The notes under the pieces were generated by a model. It was not told the origin of the DNA and made no database searches. It was given only the letters and a program-made list of their open reading frames with translations. A stretch of DNA of 18,711 nt. Origin: CBFGWV01 sp965652545. Lineage in GTDB: Bacteria; Pseudomonadota; Gammaproteobacteria; Competibacterales; Competibacteraceae. The DNA lies in assembly GCA_965652545.1 (NCBI GenBank), contig CBFGWV010000064.1, forward strand, positions 1 through 18,711, in the 5' to 3' direction. This document shows, in pieces, positions 13,559 to 18,711 of the stretch. Numbering within the stretch: the stretch's first letter is position 1; every line of letters begins with the position of its first letter. A program made the position numbers and the translations under genes.

Positions 13559-14013
13559 AATCTCCAGGTTGAGCCGAAATGCGTGGGCCACTAATGAAAT
13601 AATAGCTCCCTGAGTTGCTTCCAACCTGAACGACGCCGACTTCCTGCGACCACAGAAACATCCTTGATGTCTGGTCCGGCATCTTGCTCGGCGATGCTTG
13701 GCCCGGTTGAGTGTCGTGTAGATGCTGCCAACTGCTTCCGCGTCGGATGCATTGCCTGAGATACGCCGGCTCTGGGCGGTGCCAGGGTACCGGTCGGTTC
13801 GACCTTGGCAACCCGGACGCATTGGCCAGCTTCTATCTCGTACGCCGACTGCAACAGCGCCAAACCCAGCGCTACCTGTAGGGATGTGCTAGAGACGCTG
13901 ACGCGGATGGCGGTCGAACTTGTAATCGACTATGTCGTCAAAGGACCTCCGGCCCCTGTACGCTGTCCCAGCGATATACCCTATCGCGCTCCCGCCTGTC
14001 AGGAAGGATAGCC
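13559..14013. other. 455-bp region without a confident gene; possible orphan 3' gene end and hairpin
   Basis: No complete gene is supported. On the plus strand a frame ending at a TAG (13879-13881) reads FDLGNPDALASFYLVRRLQQ then RQTQRYL over its last 28 codons and looks coding. Upstream of about 13786 it turns Cys/Arg-rich and has no proper start, so it may be the 3' end of a broken gene. GCCAGGGT (13781-13788) pairs with ACCTTGGC (13802-13809), eight pairs with one wobble, and has no T-run. A weak frame to 14011 precedes the exported paralogues. AGGA just before 14014 is their ribosome-binding site. I see no clear promoter. Confidence 0.4.
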
Positions 14014-14331
14014 ATGACCTTGCGATCCCTGCTGTGTATCCCGCTGTTTCTGTCGATGACCGTGCTGGCTCAAGCCCAGGACATGGAGGTGGACCGCTAC
14101 TGCGCCGCCTTGTACGTGTTCAGCCGGGTCATCCTCGACGGACGTGATGGGGGCATCGACCAGGCCAGCATGCGCGAGGAGATCATGGCGGTGGAGGGTG
14201 TGACGGAGCATCCGCGCCTGCGGCGCGATGTGGAGGACGTTCTTCATCTGGCCTACGTCGTCGCGCCGGACCAGCCCAGCGATGAATTGGCCGAGCTCGT
14301 GGTGAAAGAGTGGTGCATGGGGGAGTCGTGA
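14014..14331 (+). CDS. Small exported protein, tandem paralogue A, cysteine pair
   Basis: A 105-residue protein with signal peptide MTLRSLLCIPLFLSMTVLAQ, cleaved near AQA (residue 22). The mature part starts with DRYC and ends with EWC, and in between has a conserved VILDGRDGGI motif and LRRDVEDVLHLAYVVAPDQP. By eye it is roughly 60% identical over the mature part to the next gene, so the pair arose by tandem duplication. The two cysteines near the ends probably form a disulfide clasping a small helical fold. The layout resembles families of small exported helical proteins of unknown role, but I cannot name one. AGGA lies about ten bases before the ATG. The next gene starts 4 bp after its stop. 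Confidence 0.8.
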   Translation: MTLRSLLCIPLFLSMTVLAQAQDMEVDRYCAALYVFSRVILDGRDGGIDQASMREEIMAVEGVTEHPRLRRDVEDVLHLAYVVAPDQPSDELAELVVKEWCMGES

Positions 14332-14335
14332 GGAT

Positions 14336-14683
14336 TTGAACGGCAGGCGCTGGATTCGCATCGCACTGATCGTGTTTGCTGTGTCGGTCTCGGGTGGTTG
14401 GGCACGTCCCATAGACCCGTCCGATGCGGCAAGCGCGGTGGAGCGTTATTGCAATACGGTTTATGTGCTGGCGCAGGTGATCCTGGGCGGTCGCGATGGC
14501 GGCATCGGCCAGTCGACGATGCGCAGGGAGATCCTGAGCGTCGAGAGCGTGGCCAATCACCCCAAGCTACGCCGGGATGTGCTGGACATCATTCACCTGG
14601 CGTATGTCATCGCACCGAACCAGCCGGGTGACGATCTGGCGACCTTCGTCCTCAACGACTGGTGTCTGGGCGAGCTTCAGTGA
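14336..14683 (+). CDS. Small exported protein, tandem paralogue B, cysteine pair
   Basis: A 115-residue paralogue of the preceding gene, with signal-like N-terminus MNGRRWIRIALIVFAVSVSG and mature motifs ERYC, VILGGRDGGI, HPKLRRDVLDIIHLAYVIAP and DWC. The only start before the signal peptide is a TTG at 14336; an in-frame stop lies at 14303 and no ATG or GTG is available. The preceding stop is at 14329-14331, so translation is probably coupled to paralogue A. Conservation of both cysteines and the GRDGG motif after duplication indicates selection on protein function. It converges with the GAF gene after 21 bp. Confidence 0.78.
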   Translation: MNGRRWIRIALIVFAVSVSGGWARPIDPSDAASAVERYCNTVYVLAQVILGGRDGGIGQSTMRREILSVESVANHPKLRRDVLDIIHLAYVIAPNQPGDDLATFVLNDWCLGELQ

Positions 14684-14704
14684 ACGGCTCATTTCCCAGA
14701 GCGT

Positions 14705-15373
14705 TCAGTCCTGCGCCGCCATCTCTATCGCCAGACAATCCGGGCAGATGCCATGGGTCACATACGCATCGGCATCCAGGCGATGAGCCTCGGGTGACAG
14801 CCAGCGACCGGATTCCACATTTACCCGCTTGCACCAGGCGCACACCTTTACGGGCATGTCGCGGAACCTCTGCTCATGCAGCGGTTGCACCGCACGCTGG
14901 CGTTCGAGCAGCGCCATGGCTGCGTTCGCTGCGCTGCTCAGCGCATCGATCTGCGCGGGTGTGAACCGCCTGGCGACGGTATCGGCCATGCACAGGACAC
15001 CGATCCAGACCTCGTCACGGGTCAGCAACGGTGCGCAGGCGAGGGCCCGCAGATTTGGCGCTCCGGTAACCCAGGGATGCTCGCTGAAGCGCGGATCGGT
15101 GGCGAGGTTATCTACCTGCATCACTGTGGGGCTGTCGCAGAAGACCTGATCCGCCGGGGTCTCCTGTATCGGCAAGCCAACGCGCGCGAACAGCCATTGG
15201 CGCGTGCCACCCACCACCGACAGGTAAACCACCGGCGCATGGCAGTCGCGGGCCAACTTCGCGGTCAGGTCGGCGAACTGGCGCGATTTGGGGATATCGA
15301 TGACCCGGTATTCCACGAGCGCGTGCAAACGATTGGGATCGTCCAAATCACCAGATCTTTGGTGTGCACTCAT
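14705..15373 (-). CDS. GAF domain protein with CxxC...CxxC tail
   Basis: A 222-residue cytosolic protein. Residues about 20-165 form a GAF domain of the type seen in bacterial signalling proteins: VIDIPKSRQFADLTAKLARD, then SVVGGTRQWLFARVGLP, CDSPTVMQVDNLATDPRF, and the domain end GVLCMADTVARRFTPAQIDAL. A C-terminal module has VCAWCKRV and GICPDCLAIE, the Cys pairs seen at the C-termini of some sensor kinases and response regulators, probably a small metal site. No kinase, cyclase or DNA-binding output domain is present, so it must act through a partner. The ATG at 15373 opens MSAHQRSGDL; the frame continues upstream to 15733 but only over the ilv leader region on the other strand, which is non-coding here. 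Confidence 0.82.
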   Translation of the reverse strand: MSAHQRSGDLDDPNRLHALVEYRVIDIPKSRQFADLTAKLARDCHAPVVYLSVVGGTRQWLFARVGLPIQETPADQVFCDSPTVMQVDNLATDPRFSEHPWVTGAPNLRALACAPLLTRDEVWIGVLCMADTVARRFTPAQIDALSSAANAAMALLERQRAVQPLHEQRFRDMPVKVCAWCKRVNVESGRWLSPEAHRLDADAYVTHGICPDCLAIEMAAQD

Positions 15374-15609
15374 GTTCGAGGTCTCTGAGCGGGGTTCGTA
15401 CCACACCCCCGAGGATTGGAGCGGGATCACGAGCCAGAAGAGGTCTTTAGGCTCGGGTGCATTGGCGACGATACAGGAATGCCAAATTTCGCACACAATC
15501 ATTATGATGCAGATCAATGACTGATGGGATTTCGGCCCATCGGCTTGACAATTTTTTTCATCGGTGCAAGTGCTCGCGGGCTCCCAGCATCCCGTGGCTT
15601 GCGCCTTCG

Positions 15610-15637
15610 TTGACAACGTCCACAGGCACAGCATAGT
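15610..15637 (+). promoter_or_regulatory. Sigma-70-type promoter for the ilv leader transcript
   Basis: TTGACA (15610-15615), a perfect -35 box, is followed after 16 bp by CATAGT (15632-15637), matching the -10 consensus at four of six bases. Transcription would start near 15643-15647, only a few bases before or at the leader peptide ATG, making that message nearly leaderless. A second TTGACA at 15545-15550 has no good -10 partner. Confidence 0.6.
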
Positions 15638-15646
15638 CTGCCGGTC

Positions 15647-15700
15647 ATGAGTACCTGCGTCGTCATCCGCATCGTCGATATCATTATTCCCGCAACCTGA
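15647..15700 (+). CDS. ilvL: ilv operon leader peptide (attenuation peptide)
   Basis: A 17-codon frame, MSTCVVIRIVDIIIPAT, ends at TGA 15698-15700. Eight residues are branched-chain: three Val and five Ile, ending in an Ile-Ile-Ile run (ATC ATT ATT) at 15680-15688. No Leu codon is present. It works as a sensor rather than a protein: when charged tRNA-Val or tRNA-Ile is scarce, the ribosome stalls here and changes folding of the RNA behind it. The peptide end and stop lie within the first attenuator segment, as in classical amino-acid leaders. The ATG lacks a Shine-Dalgarno sequence. An in-frame stop at 15611-15613 limits any upstream extension. Confidence 0.9.
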   Translation: MSTCVVIRIVDIIIPAT

Positions 15701-15788
15701 GGTTGTGGGCGCGGCCATGTCGTAGACACGCAAGACAAACCGAATCGCAAAGCCCGCAACCTGCCAACGAGGTTGCGGGCTTTTTTTT
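15689..15788 (+). promoter_or_regulatory. Transcription attenuator of ilvGM with alternative hairpins
   Basis: Four segments are visible: 1, CCCGCAACCT (15689-15698); 2, AGGTTGTGGGC (15700-15710); 3, GCCCGCAACCT (15752-15762); 4, AGGTTGCGGGC (15770-15780), followed by eight T (15781-15788). 1:2 forms a pause or protector hairpin and 3:4 the terminator. 2:3 pairs over 11 bases with one G-T wobble and would be the antiterminator. A ribosome stalled on the Val/Ile codons covers segment 1, freeing 2 to pair with 3, so transcription reads into ilvG. A ribosome reaching the stop covers 1 and part of 2, so 3:4 forms and transcription ends. The mechanism is inferred from the known ilv/trp attenuators. 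Confidence 0.92.
15751..15788 (+). terminator. Intrinsic terminator within the ilv attenuator
   Basis: AGCCCGCAACCT (15751-15762) pairs perfectly over 12 bases with AGGTTGCGGGCT (15770-15781) around a seven-base loop, followed by a T-run to 15788. Its right edge is 20 bp before the ilvG start codon, inside the leader transcript, so it controls ilvG rather than ending an upstream gene. Confidence 0.93.
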
Positions 15789-15808
15789 GCCGGTCAGGAG
15801 CGGTTGCC

Positions 15809-17509
15809 ATGAAGCCCAGCGGCGGTGATGTGCTGATGCAAGCCTTGCTCGATGCAGGGGTCGACACGGTGTTCGGGTATCCGGGCGGGGCGATCATGCC
15901 CAGCTACGATGCCTTGTACGCGGTGCGCGACCGCCTGCGCCATGTGCTGGTGCGCCACGAGCAAGGCGCCATTCATGCCGCCCAGGGCTATGCCCGTGCA
16001 GCCGGTACCGTGGGGGTGTGCATGGCGACTTCCGGACCGGGGGCGACCAATCTCATCACCGGTCTGACCGATGCGTTGATGGACTCCACCCCCATCGTCT
16101 GCCTGACCGGTCAAGTGGCCAGCCATTTGCTGGGGACCGACGCCTTCCAGGAGGCCGACACCATCGGGCTGACCCTGGCGGCGACCAAGTGGAGCTATCA
16201 AGTCTCCAAGGTCGAGGAGATCCCGGCGGTGATCCACCTGGCCCTGCGCATCGCCCGCAGCGGCCGACCGGGGCCGGTGCTCATCGATTTACCCCGCGAC
16301 GTGCAGGCTGGGCTGGCCTCGCAACCGGCCCCGGCGCCGGGCATCGATCACCCGCATTACCAGTCTTGGGCGCCATTTCCGCCCAACGCGGGTCCCGAGG
16401 CGTTGGCGCAGGCGGCGGCCTTGATCAACACCGCACGCCGGCCGTTGCTGCTGGTGGGGCAGGGCGTGTCGCTCTCGCGCGCCGAAGCCCAGGTGCGGCA
16501 ACTGGCCGAAACGGCCGGCCTGCCCGTGGCGGCCACGCTGCACGGCTTGTCGGCCGTGCCCTGCGACCACCCTTTGTACGTGGGCATGGTCGGCATGCAC
16601 GGCAATTACGGCGCAAACCTTCTGACCAACGAGGCCGACGTCATCGTCGCGGTCGGTGTGCGCTTCGATGACCGCGTCACCGGCAAGGTCGACACCTACG
16701 CCCGCAAGGCCGCCATCGTGCACATCGAGATCGACCCGACCGAGCTCGATCGACACGTGCCCGCCACGGTGGGTCTGGTCGGCGATGCGCGCCGGGTGTT
16801 GGATGCACTTTTACCGTCGATCGAACCCGCCAGCCACCCACAGTGGCTGGCACGCTTTCGCGAGTGCGACCGCCAGGAGCAGGCCGAGGTCGTCGGCGCG
16901 GAGCTGGAGCCCGGCAGCGGCGCTCTGCGCATGGGCGAGGTGGTCCGCAAGCTGTCGGTGGCCAGTGACGGGGCGGCGCTCATCGTCAGCGATGTGGGGC
17001 AGCACCAGATGATGGCCGCGCGCTATTACGGGTTCAGCCAGCCGCTGAGCCACATCACCTCCGGTGGCGCCGGTACGATGGGCTTCGCCCTGCCGGCGGC
17101 CATCGGGGCGGCTTTGTCCGCACCGCACCGGCGGGTGGTTGCGATCATCGGCGACGGCGGCTTCCAAATGACCCTGCAAGAGCTCGGCACCCTGGCCCAG
17201 GAGCGCCTGCCGGTGAAGATCGTCATCCTCAACAACGGCTATCTGGGCATGGTGCGGCAGTGGCAGGAGCTGTACTTCAACGAGCACTACTCCTGCGTGC
17301 GTATCGACCAGCCGGACTTCGTCACCTTGTGTGCCGCCTACCGCATCCCCGCGCGGCGGGTGGAGCGGCGTGAGGACCTGGACGAGGCCGTCGGCGAGTT
17401 GCTCGCCGCGGACGGGCCCTACCTGCTGGATGTCGCCGTCGCCCCGATGGGCAATGTCTTCCCCATGGTGCCGGCGGGTGCGTCGGTCAGTGATGTCCGC
17501 CTGCGCTGA
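15809..17509 (+). CDS. ilvG: Acetolactate synthase large (catalytic) subunit
   Basis: ThDP- and FAD-dependent enzyme making 2-acetolactate or 2-aceto-2-hydroxybutyrate, the first shared step of Val, Leu and Ile synthesis. It has 566 residues, typical of the family. Seen: VFGYPGGAIMPSYDALY at the N-terminus, catalytic Glu51 in RHEQGAIHAAQGYARA, CMATSGPGATNLITG, the middle FAD-related domain with VGVRFDDRVTGKVDTYARKA, and the ThDP-Mg motif from GDGGFQ to LNNGYLGMVRQWQ near residues 449-488. AGGAG eight bases before the ATG at 15809 is a strong ribosome-binding site; the in-frame reading from 15773 starts inside the terminator and is rejected. I use ilvG because an IlvM-type subunit follows and an attenuator precedes; ilvB or ilvI would be alternative names. 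Confidence 0.95.
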   Translation: MKPSGGDVLMQALLDAGVDTVFGYPGGAIMPSYDALYAVRDRLRHVLVRHEQGAIHAAQGYARAAGTVGVCMATSGPGATNLITGLTDALMDSTPIVCLTGQVASHLLGTDAFQEADTIGLTLAATKWSYQVSKVEEIPAVIHLALRIARSGRPGPVLIDLPRDVQAGLASQPAPAPGIDHPHYQSWAPFPPNAGPEALAQAAALINTARRPLLLVGQGVSLSRAEAQVRQLAETAGLPVAATLHGLSAVPCDHPLYVGMVGMHGNYGANLLTNEADVIVAVGVRFDDRVTGKVDTYARKAAIVHIEIDPTELDRHVPATVGLVGDARRVLDALLPSIEPASHPQWLARFRECDRQEQAEVVGAELEPGSGALRMGEVVRKLSVASDGAALIVSDVGQHQMMAARYYGFSQPLSHITSGGAGTMGFALPAAIGAALSAPHRRVVAIIGDGGFQMTLQELGTLAQERLPVKIVILNNGYLGMVRQWQELYFNEHYSCVRIDQPDFVTLCAAYRIPARRVERREDLDEAVGELLAADGPYLLDVAVAPMGNVFPMVPAGASVSDVRLR

Positions 17510-17520
17510 TGGAGCCGAAC

Positions 17521-17823
17521 ATGACCACCTCGCATCGTTACTCGCTGCAAGTGCTCAACGCACCGAGTGTGCTCCCGCGCCTGCTGCTGATCCTCTCGCG
17601 GCGCCGTGTTACGCCGCTGTGCCTGCACATGGAAGCGGTCGGCGAATGGGCGCAAATCGAATTCCAGATCGACGGCTGCAGCACCCATGTCGCCGGACTG
17701 TTGCTGGGGCAAATGCAGCGGGTGGTCGAAGTGCGCAGTGCACGGCTGACCAGTGGCGGCGCGGACCTTACGCCTCGCGCGCCCGCTCCAGCGCCGGTCG
17801 CAGCCGATGGCAGTGGTCCGTGA
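17521..17823 (+). CDS. ilvM: Acetolactate synthase small regulatory subunit, IlvM type
   Basis: A 100-residue single-ACT-domain protein, like the small subunit of E. coli isozyme II rather than the about 160-residue IlvH/IlvN type. Seen: HRYSLQVLNAPSVLPRLLLI, VTPLCLHMEA, and HVAGLLLGQMQRVVEVRSAR. It activates the large subunit; isozyme II of E. coli is insensitive to valine feedback (known), which would put the main control here on the attenuator. GGAG six bases before the ATG at 17521 sets the start, though an ATG at 17509 overlapping the ilvG stop is possible. The Ala/Pro-rich tail is longer than needed and lies in the 56-bp overlap with the convergent GDPD gene. ilvC or leuA do not follow directly. 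Confidence 0.88.
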   Translation: MTTSHRYSLQVLNAPSVLPRLLLILSRRRVTPLCLHMEAVGEWAQIEFQIDGCSTHVAGLLLGQMQRVVEVRSARLTSGGADLTPRAPAPAPVAADGSGP

Positions 17824-18532
17824 ACACCCAGTCCACGCCACGACCGATCTCCCGATGCAGGAGATTCTCCGAGCGAATGAAACCGGTGCCCAAGGCCTGC
17901 CCCATGGCCTGATGCCGTTGCCGCAGTGTGTCCGACAGGCGCAGGTAATGACCGGTGATCCCACCCCAGCCGTGCATCAGCGCCTGCTGCGACAAGGCAT
18001 GGACATTCCATTGCGCCACCGGCAGAAAACACTGCGGCGGTAGAAACCCCAACCCCTCGAACAACACCGGTTCCAGGCTCAGGATGTGAAAATCCACCAC
18101 CGGTGTCAGCGGGGCCAGCAGCCGCGCCATCCGCGCCCGTTTCGCCGCCGTGTCCAGCGGCTCCTTGAGCTCGATCATCAAATGCAGCCGCCCGCCCAGG
18201 CGCGCCACCAACGCCTCCAACAACGGCACCTGCGGCAGCTCCCGCACCAGCGCGCCTGATCGCATCGCCGCGATGGGCTGGTGAACCGCCGGGAACAAGC
18301 GCCGCGGGCTGGCATCGTGCATCACCACCGGCACCCCATCGGCGCTCCAGCGCACATCCAGCTCCACACCCCAGGCCCCTAGCTCCAACGCCGCCTCAAA
18401 CGCCGGCCAAGTGTTCTCTATGATGCCCCCGTGATGCGCCCCCCGGTGGGCCACGATCCGCGCCTCGGCAAGACGCGCACGGTCGGCCGGCGGATACGGA
18501 ATCCGCGCGCATACCGTGTCGACCGTCTTCAT
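17768..18532 (-). CDS. Glycerophosphodiester phosphodiesterase family protein (cytosolic)
   Basis: Hydrolyses glycerophosphodiesters such as glycerophosphocholine to glycerol-3-phosphate and an alcohol (family activity). With the ATG at 18532 it has 254 residues. GDPD landmarks: AHRGAHHGGIIENTWPAFEA with His29/Arg30 and Glu39, GVELDVRWSADG with Glu57 and Asp59, and VVMHDAS with catalytic His72. IELKEP and a C-terminal VDWVFTDHCHRL are also typical. No signal peptide is seen, so it is probably cytosolic like UgpQ rather than GlpQ. The start is uncertain; ATG at 18556 is in frame, and the reading to 18706 looks non-coding. It shares its last 56 bp with the end of ilvM on the other strand. Confidence 0.88.
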   Translation of the reverse strand: MKTVDTVCARIPYPPADRARLAEARIVAHRGAHHGGIIENTWPAFEAALELGAWGVELDVRWSADGVPVVMHDASPRRLFPAVHQPIAAMRSGALVRELPQVPLLEALVARLGGRLHLMIELKEPLDTAAKRARMARLLAPLTPVVDFHILSLEPVLFEGLGFLPPQCFLPVAQWNVHALSQQALMHGWGGITGHYLRLSDTLRQRHQAMGQALGTGFIRSENLLHREIGRGVDWVFTDHCHRLRPALERAREA

Positions 18533-18662
18533 GCTCAGATCCGCAACCCAGCCCATCGATATCACACCCGTACCGCGGTCCAGCACTGACTGTACCGCGC
18601 TCAAACAATCAACCGTCCACCAACGTGAGCCATCCGGGTCGGGCAGGTCATGGGCCGACCGT

Positions 18663-18682
18663 CGGCAGCATGGATGCTGCCG
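18663..18682. repeat. Perfect 9-bp hairpin near the right edge
   Basis: CGGCAGCAT (18663-18671), GG, ATGCTGCCG (18674-18682) forms a perfect inverted repeat with a two-base centre. It lies 130-150 bp upstream of the GDPD start, in the stretch 18533-18711 where I find no gene. No T-run follows within the window. It may belong to a gene beyond the edge or to GDPD regulation. Confidence 0.45.
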
Positions 18683-18711
18683 TCGAGCGCACACGGACGT
18701 GTCCACAGTGC

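Noticed and set aside
10866..13809. Direct repeat of the tRNA-Phe 3' end as an island attachment site
   Set aside because: I looked for a second copy of the tRNA 3' segment downstream. Only CGGTTCGA near 13795 matches, which is too short and without flanking similarity. The island border remains undefined.
15536..15558. Intrinsic terminator GATGGG...CCCATC followed by a T-run
   Set aside because: The short 6-bp stem is separated from the T-run by about 14 bases, too far for an intrinsic terminator.
15374..15733. N-terminal extension of the GAF protein (120 extra residues)
   Set aside because: The frame stays open only by running antisense through the ilv promoter, leader peptide and attenuator; the residues are Cys-rich and unlike any domain.
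1..18711. CRISPR array, insertion sequence ends or transposase genes
   Set aside because: No regularly spaced repeats, no transposase motifs and no terminal inverted repeats with target duplications were seen.

Overview
The window looks like chromosomal DNA of a GC-rich gammaproteobacterium. SuhB, TrmJ, IscS, IscA, MutY and YggX all match the E. coli proteins closely in length and in catalytic-residue spacing. A cytochrome c4, a FimX-like c-di-GMP protein and an alkyltransferase-like protein would fit a Chromatiales-type environmental lineage. The genus cannot be read from the sequence.

Layout. Positions 1-3525 hold suhB (leftward, running off the left edge) and, divergent from it, a tightly packed trmJ-iscS-iscU-like-iscA run. 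There is no iscR, and the scaffold protein lacks canonical residues. Positions 3544-5953 hold mepA, a small CbiX/SirB-type chelatase, an alkyltransferase-like (PWHRV) protein and a di-heme cytochrome c4. Positions 6184-8553 encode a 789-residue REC-REC-GGDEF-EAL protein whose catalytic sites look dead. Positions 8560-10736 hold an SDR-like protein divergent from mutY-yggX. A tRNA-Phe(GAA) gene with a good promoter and terminator follows at 10815-10890.

From about 10934 to 14010 the sequence is looser, more AT-rich in places, and carries unrecognised genes: two lipoproteins, an exported acidic protein, a single-span membrane protein and an integrase cut off after about 68 residues. This looks like a decayed island at the tRNA-Phe. 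It is followed by two tandem exported paralogues (14014-14683) and a GAF protein with a CxxC...CxxC tail.

The right end (15610-17823) is a valine/isoleucine biosynthesis operon, ilvG-ilvM. It is preceded by a very clear transcription attenuator: a 17-residue leader peptide with three Val and five Ile, four mutually complementary segments, and a terminator with eight T. I rank this as the best supported non-obvious element in the window. A glycerophosphodiester phosphodiesterase gene runs leftward and overlaps the 3' end of ilvM by 56 bp.
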